Shown: positions 22,692-31,257 of the stretch, piece after piece
Layout of the letters: every line of letters starts with the position of its first letter
Position numbering within the stretch: position 1 is the stretch's first letter
DNA from: an uncultured Acidimicrobiia bacterium
GTDB taxonomy: Bacteria; Actinomycetota; Acidimicrobiia; Acidimicrobiales; CAIXPF01
Direction: 5' to 3'
DNA: 33,346 bases
NCBI GenBank assembly: GCA_903921205.1
Contig: CAIXPF010000177.1
Coordinates: 1 to 33,346, forward strand
Notes under the pieces: generated by a model
Told to the model about the DNA's origin: nothing
Seen by the model: only the letters and a program-made list of their open reading frames with translations
The model's database searches: none
Translations under genes and position numbers: made by a program

Positions 22692-24673
22692 GCGCTACCC
22701 ACCTCGACCGGCTCCGGCGGCGCTGACGTCTCCGCCGACGCTGCCCGACGGCCGAGCAGCGAGACCGGAACGACATGGCCGACGGAGAGGTCCTGACCGG
22801 TGCCCTGGCTCCCACCTGCGGGCGGCACCGCCGAGGCGACGACGTGCTCGATCCCGTAGCCGGTGCAGGCCCCGCAGTCGTAGCAGGGGGTCCAGCGGCA
22901 GTCGGGCAGGCCCACGGCGTCGAGGGCGTCACGCCAGTCCTGCCAGAGGAAGTCCTTGTGCAGACCCGCCGACAGGTGATCCCACGGGAGGACCTCATCC
23001 TCGGTACGGTGCCGATGGACATACCAGTCGGCCGACAGGCCCGCGTTGGCGAGCGCATCGACCCAACGGTCGAGCCGGAAGTGCTCGGTCCATTCCTGGA
23101 AGGTGCCCCCGTTGCGCCAGACCTCTTCGATGACCGCACCCACCCGGCGATCGCCGCGCGACATGAGGCCCTCGATGAGGGTGGCCTTGGGATCGTGCCA
23201 GCGCAGCTGCACCCCCCGCGACCGGCGGGCGTCGTTACGCAGCAAGCTGATCTTGCGGTCCAATTCGGACACGGTGTTCTGGCCGAACCACTGGAAGGGG
23301 GTGAACGGCTTGGGGACGAACCCCCCGACCGAGACGGTGACCGAGGTCCCCTTCTGGTGCTTCTGGCCGATGGCCACGCAGTTACGGGCCAGTTCGGTGA
23401 TGCCGAGGGTGTCCTCGTCGGTCTCGGTGGGCAGCCCGGTGAGGAAGTAGAGCTTGACCCGCCGCCACCCGCTCGAGAAGGCCCCGTCGACCGCGGCGTA
23501 GAGGTCTTCTTCGCGGATGAGCTTGTTGATGACCTGACGCATCCGCCAGGTACCCGCCTCGGGGGCGAAGGTCAGCCCGGCCCGGCGGGCCTGCTGCAGC
23601 TGTGCGGCGATGCCCACGGTGAAGGCATCGACCCGCAACGACGGCAGGGCGACGGTGATGTTGTCGTCGAGGGCCATGATGCCGCCGACCACGGCTTCGA
23701 TACCGGAGAAGTCGGCGGTCGACAACGACGTCAACGCCACCTCGTCGTAGCCACTACGGCGCAACCCGCTGGCGACCATGCTGCGGACCTGTTCGGCGGA
23801 GCGTTCGCGCACGGGGCGGGTGATCATGCCGGCCTGACAGAAGCGGCAGCCCCGGGTGCAGCCCCGGAAGACCTCGACGTTGAGCCGGTCGTGCACGACC
23901 TCGGTGAGCGGCACCAGTTGCTGGCGCGGGTAAGGCCAGTCCTCGAGCGAGGCGATGGTCCGCTTCTCGATGCGGGCCGGCACGTCGGGGTAGCGGGGCT
24001 CGATCGCCACCAACCGCGGCCCGTCGTAGGTGACCGTGTACATGGACGGCACGTACACCCCGGGGACCGACGCCAACCGGCGCAGGACCTGCACCCGGGA
24101 ACCGTCGGTGCGACCGGACCGCTTCCAGTCGGCCACCACCTCGTTGATCTCTGACACGACCTCCTCGCCGTCGCCGAGCACGAAGGCATCGACGAAATCG
24201 GCGAGCGGTTCGGGGTTGTAGGTGCAGTGGCCGCCGGCGATGACCAACGGGTGTTCCTCGCGGCGCTCGTCGACCCGGACCGGCACCCCGGCGAGGTCCA
24301 CGCAGTTGAGGAGGTTGGTGTAGGTGAGCTCCGCCGCCAGGTTGAAACCGAGGACGTCGAACGTGCCCGCCGGCAGATGATTCTCCAGGGAGAACAGCGG
24401 CACACGGTGCGTACGCAGCTCGGCCTCGAGATCGGTCCACGGGGCATAGGTGCGCTCGGCCACGGCGTCGTCGCGCTCGTTGAGGATCTCGTAGAGGATC
24501 TGTAGGCCCTGGTTGGGCAGCCCGACCTCGTAGGTGTCGGGGTAGATCAGCAGCCAGGCGGCCTTGTGGGGGGCGTGGACCGGGCTCTGGGCGCCGTCCT
24601 CGCACCCGATGTAGCGTGCGGGTCGCTCTACCCGGGAAAGCAGCGGTTCGAGGCGGGGCCAAACGGTCGACAT
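22688..24673 (-). CDS. TIGR03960 family B12-binding radical SAM protein
   Basis: The 661-residue protein has an N-terminal cobalamin-binding-like domain (about 35-185) and a radical SAM domain with GCTRGCRFC (Cys 272, 276 and 279), the CX3CX2C cluster that holds a 4Fe-4S centre. The C-terminal part carries further cysteines (CYDCGACTGYG) that may bind a second cluster or zinc. The reaction is unknown; members of this group typically modify RNA or protein by methylation or thiolation. It is translationally coupled to the DUF2344 gene. TAGCCT lies 9 bases before the ATG at 24673. Confidence 0.92.
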   Translation of the reverse strand: MSTVWPRLEPLLSRVERPARYIGCEDGAQSPVHAPHKAAWLLIYPDTYEVGLPNQGLQILYEILNERDDAVAERTYAPWTDLEAELRTHRVPLFSLENHLPAGTFDVLGFNLAAELTYTNLLNCVDLAGVPVRVDERREEHPLVIAGGHCTYNPEPLADFVDAFVLGDGEEVVSEINEVVADWKRSGRTDGSRVQVLRRLASVPGVYVPSMYTVTYDGPRLVAIEPRYPDVPARIEKRTIASLEDWPYPRQQLVPLTEVVHDRLNVEVFRGCTRGCRFCQAGMITRPVRERSAEQVRSMVASGLRRSGYDEVALTSLSTADFSGIEAVVGGIMALDDNITVALPSLRVDAFTVGIAAQLQQARRAGLTFAPEAGTWRMRQVINKLIREEDLYAAVDGAFSSGWRRVKLYFLTGLPTETDEDTLGITELARNCVAIGQKHQKGTSVTVSVGGFVPKPFTPFQWFGQNTVSELDRKISLLRNDARRSRGVQLRWHDPKATLIEGLMSRGDRRVGAVIEEVWRNGGTFQEWTEHFRLDRWVDALANAGLSADWYVHRHRTEDEVLPWDHLSAGLHKDFLWQDWRDALDAVGLPDCRWTPCYDCGACTGYGIEHVVASAVPPAGGSQGTGQDLSVGHVVPVSLLGRRAASAETSAPPEPVEVGSA

Positions 24674-24682
24674 TGCCGGCTC

Positions 24683-24688
24683 AGGCTA
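24683..24688 (-). promoter_or_regulatory. Leaderless-type -10 hexamer for radical SAM operon
   Basis: TAGCCT on the minus strand ends 9 bases before the ATG at 24673. Confidence 0.4.
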
Positions 24689-24739
24689 CTCGACCGTACC
24701 GCCGACGCTGCGGCTGCCCGGCCGGTCGGTAGCCGGCAG

Positions 24740-25891
24740 CTAGCGGAACCGGTGCATGTGGACCGACAGCACGATCCCGATGCCGGCGCAGGTGGTCAAC
24801 ATCGAGGAGCCCCCGTAGCTGAGGAACGGCAGCGGGATGCCGGTGACCGGCATGATCCGCATGCTCATGCCGACGTTCTCGAACACCTGGAACATGATCA
24901 TCGCCAGCACCCCGCAGCACAGCAAGGTCCCGAAGTCCTCCCGGGCCAACTGTGCCACCCGGAGCACCCGTAGCGACAGGACCAGGAACAACGCCAGTAC
25001 CGTCGACGCTCCGATGAAACCCAGCTCCTCCCCCACCACGGTGAAGATGAAGTCGGTCTGCTGTTCGGGGACCCGTCCGTCCTGGGTCTGGGGGCCGTTG
25101 CCCCAGCCCCGTCCGGTGAGCCCGCCGAGGCTGATCGCCGTCTCGGACTGATCGACGTTGTAGCTCTCGGCAAGGCCGCTGTCACGGTCGGAGGAACGTT
25201 CGATGAACACCAGCAGCCGGTCGCGTTGGTACTGGGCGAGCAGGTCGCTGTTGAGCACGGCGACCGTGCCCACCATGCCCAGCACCAGCAAGGCCACGAG
25301 GTAGCGGGCACGCACCCCCGCCACCGCGAGCAGTGTCAGCGTCACCACCACGAAGACCAGCACGGTGCCGAGATCGGGCTGGAGCAGGATCAGGCCCATG
25401 GGTAGGCCGGCGATCACCAGGGCGGTGATCACCCGTGTCGGCGTCAACTCGTGGCGATGGCTCGAGAGGTAGGCCGAAACCGTGATGATCAGGGCCAGCT
25501 TCGCCGGTTCGGACGGTTGCAGCTGGAACGGACCGAACCCGAACCACGCCTGCGCCCCCTTCACGTTCTGGCCCATGACCAGCACCCCGGCCAGCAGGAT
25601 CAGCGCACCGGGGTAGAACACCACCGCCCACTCGCGCAGCCTGCGGTAGTCGACGAAGGCAAAGCCGGCCATCAGGCCCAACCCGAGCAGCAGGGCGAGC
25701 AGCTGCCGGGCGACCATCCCGGTATGGGGATCGGGGCCGCTGCCCTTGGTGGCGCTGAAGATGGCCGCGAGCCCGATGCAGCTGAGCACCAGGCTCAGCC
25801 CGAGGAGGCTCCAGTCGAGGTGGCGGTGAGGCGCGCCGGGGTCCCGGCGCAACGACTCCACCGACGGCGACGGCCTGGTCAGGATCGACAC
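24740..25891 (-). CDS. rodA: Peptidoglycan glycosyltransferase RodA (SEDS family)
   Basis: RodA polymerises lipid II during cell elongation together with PBP2. The 383-residue integral membrane protein has about ten hydrophobic segments. Family motifs are QPSEPAKLALI, LLQPDLGTVLVF, the GGLTGRGWGNG loop, EQQTDFIFTVVGEELGF and, at the C-terminus, PVTGIPLPFLSYGGSSML. The start is the GTG at 25891, inside the last codons of the PBP2 gene (13-base overlap), preceded by GAGG. The open frame runs further upstream, but that part lies in the PBP2 tail and is not homologous. Confidence 0.94.
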   Translation of the reverse strand: MSILTRPSPSVESLRRDPGAPHRHLDWSLLGLSLVLSCIGLAAIFSATKGSGPDPHTGMVARQLLALLLGLGLMAGFAFVDYRRLREWAVVFYPGALILLAGVLVMGQNVKGAQAWFGFGPFQLQPSEPAKLALIITVSAYLSSHRHELTPTRVITALVIAGLPMGLILLQPDLGTVLVFVVVTLTLLAVAGVRARYLVALLVLGMVGTVAVLNSDLLAQYQRDRLLVFIERSSDRDSGLAESYNVDQSETAISLGGLTGRGWGNGPQTQDGRVPEQQTDFIFTVVGEELGFIGASTVLALFLVLSLRVLRVAQLAREDFGTLLCCGVLAMIMFQVFENVGMSMRIMPVTGIPLPFLSYGGSSMLTTCAGIGIVLSVHMHRFR

Positions 25892-28161
25892 GACGACCTC
25901 CCGGCCACGATTGCCGAGCGATCGCGGCGACGCGACCGACGCCGGGCCGCGGCACCGACGGCGGCACTGACCGGCAACAGCAACAACGGTGCGGCGGCCC
26001 GCTGCGGCGCCGTGGTGCCCGGGCCGGGCGGAACCGTGGTGGGCGGCACGGTCGACGAAGACGGCGGTGTGGTGGTGGCCACCGTCGTCGGCGCCACCGT
26101 CGTCGGCGCCACCGTGGTGGCCGGGGCAGTCGCCGGCGGTGCAGTCGCCGGCGGTGGGACCGTCGTCGCTGCCGGCGCCACGGCGGTCCCTACGGACACC
26201 CCCGGCTGGCCGGCGGGTGCTGCGGCCGGCACCGGCGCAGGCACCGGGCGTATACCCGCCAGCCACTCGAAGACCTGCCGGACGAGAGGTGCTGCGGTCT
26301 CCGAGGCGAAGCCGGCTTCCTCGATGACGGCGACCACGACGTAACGGGCGTCGGGGACCGGGCCGAACGCGGCGAAGATGGCCGTGTCCGCCTTCGGGGG
26401 CACCTCGGCGGTACCGGTCTTGCCGGCCACCTCGAACGAGGCGAGCGGGAAGCCCTGGAAGGCCCCGAACGCCGTCCCGTCCTTGTCGCTGACCACCCCG
26501 GACAGACCGTCGATGACGGGGTTGCGGACGGTGCCGGGCAGGCTCACGGCCCCGATCTTGCGGGCAGCGTAGGAACGTCGCACGCTCCCGGCGTCGTGGT
26601 CGAGCAGCGCCTTGGCGACTGACGGGGCGTACAGCGTCCCACCGTTGGCCAGGGCGGCGTAGGCGTTGGCCAACTGCAGCGGCGTGACGCCGACATCGCC
26701 CTGACCGATGGCCAGGTTGACGTTGTCACCGGTGAACCACTCCCCGAAGGGGAAGGCCGTCGGGTTGTCGTCGTGGCGGGCCTTCTTGAACGCCGGGTCG
26801 GAGATCAGCCCCGATGCCTCACCGGGCAGCTGCACCCCGGTGACGGTGCCCAGGCCGAACTCCCGGGCGGTGTCCTGGATGGCGGACTGGCCGAACGAGC
26901 CCTGCTTGACCCACATCTGCTCGCCGAGCCGGTAGAAGTACACGTCGCTGGAGACGGTCATGGCCCGTCGTAGGTCGATCTTGCCGTAACGGGTGCCGCC
27001 GGCGTTCTGGAAGACGCAGGTGTCGGTGCAGTCCTCGAGCTCGTAGCTTCCGTTGTCGGTGATCACCTCGTCGGCGGCGATCACCCCGCGCTCGAGCGCC
27101 GCCACCGCGGTGAACGGCTTGAAGGTCGAGCCCGGCGAGTAGAGGCTCTGGATCGCCCGGTTGGTGAAGGGGAAGAACGCGGCCGGGTCGTTCAGCTCGT
27201 TGAAGCGGTAGGCGCTGATGCCGCCGATGAACTCCGACGGGTCGTAGGTCGGATAGCTCGCCATCGCCAACACCTCGGCATTGGCGGCGTCGAGCACCAC
27301 GAGCGCCCCCGCCGGGGCGCGCAGCTCCGGATCGGTCGGTCGGCGCTTGGTCTGCTTGCGAGCGGCGATCAAGGCCTCCTGCAGCTTGACCTCGACGTGC
27401 TGCTGCAGGTCGGCATCGATGGTCAGCTGCAGATCGCTACCCGGCGTCGACGGCACGTCGGAGCGCGTGCCGATCTCGCGTTCCGTGGCATCGACCTCGA
27501 TCGTTCGCCGGCCCGGTGTGGCGCGCAGCTCGCCCTCGAAGATCCGCTCCACCCCGGCCTTGCCGATGTCGTCGCCCGGCTCGTAGGCCTTGGGGTCTTC
27601 CTCGCGGGCCTTCAGCTCCTCGCTGTTGATGGCACCGGTGTAGCCGGCGACGTGCGCCGCAAGGGTGCCGAGTGGGTAGGTCCGGATCTGTTCACGGACC
27701 ACGTCGACGGAGGGGAACTCGTAGAGCCGTTCGAGCAGGTAGGTCTCGAGCTCGGTGCTGACGTCCTCCGCGATCGGCACGGGCTTGAGCGGGTCGTAGC
27801 GCGGGTCCTCGATCCGGGCGGCGACGTCGGACACCTTGGTCGGGTACCCGGCGCCGTTGAGGGCCCGGGCCAATCGCAACTCGAGACCCTCGGGGTCGTC
27901 GAGCTCGGCGAACTGCTGCCGGTCGATGGTGATGACGATGGACTCGCGGTTGTCGACGAGCACCTTGCCGTTGCGGTCCAGAATGCGCCCCCGTACGCCC
28001 TCGTAGGTCACCTCGCGCAGACGTGGCCCTCCGAAGACCTCCTCGACGGTGGTGTTGCGCAGCACCTGGAGGTAGTAGAGCCGGGCGAACAACGCCGAGA
28101 ACATCGACACCACGACGATGCCGACGAGGGCAACGCGAAGGGCAGGCTGCTCGGCGGACAT
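25879..28161 (-). CDS. mrdA: Penicillin-binding protein 2 (elongation transpeptidase)
   Basis: PBP2 cross-links peptidoglycan in the elongation complex with RodA and MreCD. The 760-residue protein has one N-terminal membrane anchor (about 9-31), a dimerisation/pedestal domain (to about 240) and the transpeptidase domain with STFK (345-348), SSD (404-406) and KTGTAE (581-586). After residue 638 it has an unusual tail: about 85 residues almost entirely Pro, Thr, Ala and Val, then a hydrophobic stretch (724-739) and a basic RRRSRRR cluster. I choose the ATG at 28161; a TTG at 28194 is also in frame. The stop lies inside rodA. Confidence 0.93.
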   Translation of the reverse strand: MSAEQPALRVALVGIVVVSMFSALFARLYYLQVLRNTTVEEVFGGPRLREVTYEGVRGRILDRNGKVLVDNRESIVITIDRQQFAELDDPEGLELRLARALNGAGYPTKVSDVAARIEDPRYDPLKPVPIAEDVSTELETYLLERLYEFPSVDVVREQIRTYPLGTLAAHVAGYTGAINSEELKAREEDPKAYEPGDDIGKAGVERIFEGELRATPGRRTIEVDATEREIGTRSDVPSTPGSDLQLTIDADLQQHVEVKLQEALIAARKQTKRRPTDPELRAPAGALVVLDAANAEVLAMASYPTYDPSEFIGGISAYRFNELNDPAAFFPFTNRAIQSLYSPGSTFKPFTAVAALERGVIAADEVITDNGSYELEDCTDTCVFQNAGGTRYGKIDLRRAMTVSSDVYFYRLGEQMWVKQGSFGQSAIQDTAREFGLGTVTGVQLPGEASGLISDPAFKKARHDDNPTAFPFGEWFTGDNVNLAIGQGDVGVTPLQLANAYAALANGGTLYAPSVAKALLDHDAGSVRRSYAARKIGAVSLPGTVRNPVIDGLSGVVSDKDGTAFGAFQGFPLASFEVAGKTGTAEVPPKADTAIFAAFGPVPDARYVVVAVIEEAGFASETAAPLVRQVFEWLAGIRPVPAPVPAAAPAGQPGVSVGTAVAPAATTVPPPATAPPATAPATTVAPTTVAPTTVATTTPPSSSTVPPTTVPPGPGTTAPQRAAAPLLLLPVSAAVGAAARRRSRRRDRSAIVAGRSSCRS

Positions 28162-28242
28162 CACCGTCCATTTGAGCAGAGCGGCGACGGCCAACGGGAT
28201 CGGCTCGCCGAACGGCCGCGAATGCGCTGGTCCGCAACAGTC

Positions 28243-28761
28243 TCAGGTCGGCACACGGACGGGCGCCTCAGGGGCGAAGACCCAGCCCCACACCCGGATC
28301 AGCGGCAGGCCGAGGACGCTGTTGACCAGCCCGGCGACCAGCGCCACCCGGATCGTCGTGCCCGGCGTGGCCCACACCGCGTCGAGCAGCCGACCGGCCA
28401 CCACCCACACCACGATGCCGACGGCGGTCCCCACCCCCATGAAGAGCATTCGGGCCAACCGGCGACGGGTCGCCATCTGCAGTTGGATCGTCCCCACGGC
28501 GAAGGCCAGCAGGGCGTAGATCAGAGCGCTCAACCCGAGCGGGGTCTGCAGGAAAAGGTCGTAGGAAACACCGAGGACGAACCCCACCACCGCGCCGCGG
28601 TCGGGCCCGAGGGCGACCCCTGCCGACACCGCCAGCAGCAGGGTGAGCTCGGGGCGGACGCCGAAGAGCGACAGGTGGCTCACCACACCGGCCTGCACGA
28701 TCATCGCCACCAGCACCACGGCAGCACCCCGTAGCAGCAGCAGGGCCCGGTCGACCGTCAC
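28243..28761 (-). CDS. mreD: Rod shape-determining protein MreD
   Basis: The 172-residue membrane protein has about five hydrophobic segments and the family features GVRPELTLLLAV near the start and GFVLGVSYDLFLQTPLG, whose charged residue-aromatic pattern is typical. It links MreC to the elongation machinery in the cytoplasmic membrane. The GTG at 28761 overlaps the mreC stop by 3 bases and has GGGAG 8 bases upstream; an alternative GTG at 28776 is also in frame. PBP2 follows 81 bases downstream. Confidence 0.92.
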   Translation of the reverse strand: MTVDRALLLLRGAAVVLVAMIVQAGVVSHLSLFGVRPELTLLLAVSAGVALGPDRGAVVGFVLGVSYDLFLQTPLGLSALIYALLAFAVGTIQLQMATRRRLARMLFMGVGTAVGIVVWVVAGRLLDAVWATPGTTIRVALVAGLVNSVLGLPLIRVWGWVFAPEAPVRVPT

Positions 28762-29609
28762 CCCTTCGGCTCCCACAGCAGCACCGTCACGAAGGACAGG
28801 CTCGCCGGATCGACCACCGGTTCGACCTCGACCCCGCTCACCCGGTTCCGGCCGCCCGCCGAACCGGTGGGCTCGGGGACCCGGCTGATCGCACCGACGA
28901 CGATGTCGGGCGGGAAGACGCTGCCGTCCAGCCCGGACGTCACCACGGCATCACCGACGTGCACCGAGTCGGCGGCGAGCTCGCCCTGCACCTGCAGCGG
29001 CCGCCCCGCCCCCTGGCCGCGCAGCACGAAGTTGGTCGGGGCGACCGCAGACGCCGGCCGCACCCCGACCCCGAAGTTGCGCGAGTCGACCAGCTCCACC
29101 ACGGCCTGGCTGTCGGTCACCTCGGCGATGCGACCGACCAGACCGGCCTGGGTCACCACCACCATCGCGGGCCGGATCCCCGACGACGCGCCCTTGTCGA
29201 TGCGCACGTTGTTCTCGAAGTTCGCCACCGGGCCGGAGATGACCCGAGCGATCCGCCCGTCGGTGTTCGCAGCGGTGACGATCTGCAGCTGGGCCTTCAG
29301 CTCGTCGAGCTGCTGTTGTGCGTTCTGCGCGCGCAGCGGGTCCGATTCGAGCTTCTCGATCTGCAACCGGAGCGCGGCGTTCTCCTCCTCGAGGTCGCTG
29401 TAGTCGGTGACCCCGCGCCAGGCATTGCGGAACGGGGAGACGGCGAAATCGCCGATCCCGACCACCGGCTCGAACACACTCCGCACGGCGCGTTGAACCG
29501 TCCCCAGCGGACCAAAGCCTCGAAAATCCAGGGTGACCAGGGATAACGCAGTGGCAATGATCAGCAGGAGCACGAAGCGGGAACGGCTGCTACGCGTCGG
29601 TTGGAGCAC
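28758..29609 (-). CDS. mreC: Rod shape-determining protein MreC
   Basis: The 283-residue protein has one N-terminal membrane segment (about 11-28), a coiled coil (about 68-115, EEENAALRLQIEKLESD) and the periplasm-side beta domains. Conserved features are VRIDKGASSGIRPAMVVV, GLVGRIAEVT and AVVTSGLDGSVFPPDIVVG. MreC activates PBP2 and scaffolds the elongation complex. The start is GTG at 29609; the frame is not open to a better ATG. It lies 43 bases after mreB, so the mre genes are one operon. Confidence 0.94.
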   Translation of the reverse strand: MLQPTRSSRSRFVLLLIIATALSLVTLDFRGFGPLGTVQRAVRSVFEPVVGIGDFAVSPFRNAWRGVTDYSDLEEENAALRLQIEKLESDPLRAQNAQQQLDELKAQLQIVTAANTDGRIARVISGPVANFENNVRIDKGASSGIRPAMVVVTQAGLVGRIAEVTDSQAVVELVDSRNFGVGVRPASAVAPTNFVLRGQGAGRPLQVQGELAADSVHVGDAVVTSGLDGSVFPPDIVVGAISRVPEPTGSAGGRNRVSGVEVEPVVDPASLSFVTVLLWEPKG

Positions 29610-29652
29610 GGGTCGTCCATGATGCCACTCCGGGCGGCGCTGGGTTGTCCGC

Positions 29653-30687
29653 TCAGGTGAACGCCGAGGAGAACAGGACGTTCTTCAGCGCCTCGAACTC
29701 CTCGAGCGCCTGGCCGGACCCGAGTGCCACGCAGTACAGCGGGTTGGCGGCAATGCGGATGGGCATCCCGGTCTCGTGGGCGAGTCGGCGGTCCAACCCG
29801 TTGAGCAGGGCCCCACCACCGGCGAGGGTGATGCCCTGTTCCATGATGTCCGCAGCCAGCTCGGGCGGCGTCTTGTCGAGGGTGACCCGGACGGCGTCGA
29901 CGATGGAGGACACCGGCTCGGCGAGAGCCTCACGGATCTCGCCGGTGGTGATGGTGATGGTCTTGGGCAGACCCGAGATGAGATCGCGACCGCGCACCTC
30001 GGCCTGGAGCTCCTCGGCCAAGGGCCAGGCGCTGCCGAGCGCCATCTTCACCTCTTCGGCGGTGCGTTCCCCCAACGCCAGGCTGTATTCCTTCTTGATG
30101 TACTGGATGACCGCCTCGTCGAGTTCGTCACCGCCCACGCGGACCGACTCGGAGGCGACGATCCCGCCGAGCGAGATCACCGCCACCTCGGTGGTGCCAC
30201 CGCCGATGTCGACGATCATGTTGCCGGCAGGCTCCTGGACGGGCAGGCCGGCACCGATCGCCGCGGCCATCGGCTCCTCGATGATGTGGGCGGGTTTGCG
30301 CGCCCCGGCGTACTCGGCGGCCTCGAGCACCGCCCGCTGTTCCACCCCGGTGATACCGGACGGTACGGCGATGACCATGCGCGGCTTCACCCAACGGCGG
30401 TGGTGCACCTTGTGGATGAAATAGCGCAGCATCTTCTCGCAGATGTCGAAGTCCGAGATGACGCCGTCCTTGAGCGGACGTACGGCCTGGATGTGGCTCG
30501 GCGTCCGACCGATCATGCGCTTGGCCTCGGTCCCGACCGCCAGCGGCCGGCCGTCGTGCACGTCGATGGCGACCACCGACGGCTCGTTGAGCACGATGCC
30601 CTGGCCACGCACGTAGATGAGGGTGTTCGCTGTTCCGAGGTCGACCGCCATGTCGCGGCCTACGAATCCGGTCAGCCTGTCAGCCAT
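29653..30687 (-). CDS. mreB: Rod shape-determining protein MreB (actin homologue)
   Basis: The 344-residue protein is a cytoplasmic actin-like ATPase that guides wall synthesis. Landmarks are [16 protein letters not shown] (phosphate 1), [30 protein letters not shown], the phosphate 2 loop [15 protein letters not shown] and [15 protein letters not shown]. Length fits the family. The ATG at 30687 has only a weak GGGCGG upstream. A good -35/-10 pair (30724-30752) lies before it, so it should lead the mreB-mreC-mreD-mrdA-rodA operon. Confidence 0.96.
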   Translation of the reverse strand: MADRLTGFVGRDMAVDLGTANTLIYVRGQGIVLNEPSVVAIDVHDGRPLAVGTEAKRMIGRTPSHIQAVRPLKDGVISDFDICEKMLRYFIHKVHHRRWVKPRMVIAVPSGITGVEQRAVLEAAEYAGARKPAHIIEEPMAAAIGAGLPVQEPAGNMIVDIGGGTTEVAVISLGGIVASESVRVGGDELDEAVIQYIKKEYSLALGERTAEEVKMALGSAWPLAEELQAEVRGRDLISGLPKTITITTGEIREALAEPVSSIVDAVRVTLDKTPPELAADIMEQGITLAGGGALLNGLDRRLAHETGMPIRIAANPLYCVALGSGQALEEFEALKNVLFSSAFT

Positions 30688-30723
30688 GGCAACCGCCCGA
30701 TCTGGCGAGCAAGGACAGCGCAG

Positions 30724-30752
30724 AGGTTACGGGGCGCCTGCGCGGTCCACAA
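30724..30752 (-). promoter_or_regulatory. Sigma-70-type promoter for the mre operon
   Basis: On the minus strand TTGTGG (30747-30752) and TAACCT (30724-30729) are separated by 17 bases. This predicts a leader of about 30 bases before the mreB ATG. It is the best-spaced -35/-10 pair I see in the window. Confidence 0.55.
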
Positions 30753-30765
30753 GGGGAACGGACCG

Positions 30766-31185
30766 TCAGCTGCTCTGACCCAGCCCGGGAAAGAAGATGT
30801 CCAGCTCGCGCACGGCGGAATCGGCTGAGTCCGAGCCGTGGATGAGGTTCTGGGTGAAGTCGATGCCGAGGTCGCCCCGGATCGTCCCCGGATCGGCCTT
30901 GCGGCAATTGGTCGCTCCCATCATGGTTCGGACGACCTCGAAGGTGTCCTGGGGGCCCTCGACCGCCAGGGTGACCACGGGGCCGCTCGACATGAAGGCC
31001 ACCAGGTCACCGTAGAAGCCCTTGCCGACGTGCTCCGCATAGTGGCGGGCGAGGGTGTCCTCGTCGAGCCGGCGCAACTCCATGGCCGCGATACGCAAGC
31101 CACGTCGTTCGAAGCGGCTGATGATCTCGCCGACGAGACCGCGGGCAACGGCGTCAGGCTTGCATATGACGAGAGTTCGGTCCAC
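30766..31185 (-). CDS. ndk: Nucleoside diphosphate kinase
   Basis: Ndk transfers the gamma-phosphate of ATP to other nucleoside diphosphates. The 139-residue protein has RTLVICKPDAVARGLVGEI at the start and the active-site His 116 in NLIHGSDS (113-120), with GATNCRKADPGTIRGDLG before it. Length is standard. The start is the GTG at 31185, with TAGCTT 9 bases upstream. It stands between folC and mreB with 72 bases to folC. Confidence 0.96.
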   Translation of the reverse strand: MDRTLVICKPDAVARGLVGEIISRFERRGLRIAAMELRRLDEDTLARHYAEHVGKGFYGDLVAFMSSGPVVTLAVEGPQDTFEVVRTMMGATNCRKADPGTIRGDLGIDFTQNLIHGSDSADSAVRELDIFFPGLGQSS

Positions 31186-31194
31186 GAGGACGCC

Positions 31195-31200
31195 AAGCTA
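31195..31200 (-). promoter_or_regulatory. Leaderless-type -10 hexamer for ndk
   Basis: TAGCTT on the minus strand ends 9 bases before the GTG at 31185. No ribosome binding site lies between. Confidence 0.4.
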
Positions 31201-31257
31201 GCGGGTCGAGGGGCGCTGCACCGGGGGCCGGTACACCCGCAACGGGTCCCGCCGCCT

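Noticed and set aside
25950-26010. LPVSA followed by a hydrophobic segment and Arg cluster in PBP2 as a sortase signal
   Set aside because: The motif is not LPxTG, PBP2 already has an N-terminal anchor, and no sortase gene is nearby. A second membrane segment is more likely.
29609-29620. ATG at 29620 as the mreC start
   Set aside because: It is out of frame with mreC; the GTG at 29609 is in frame.
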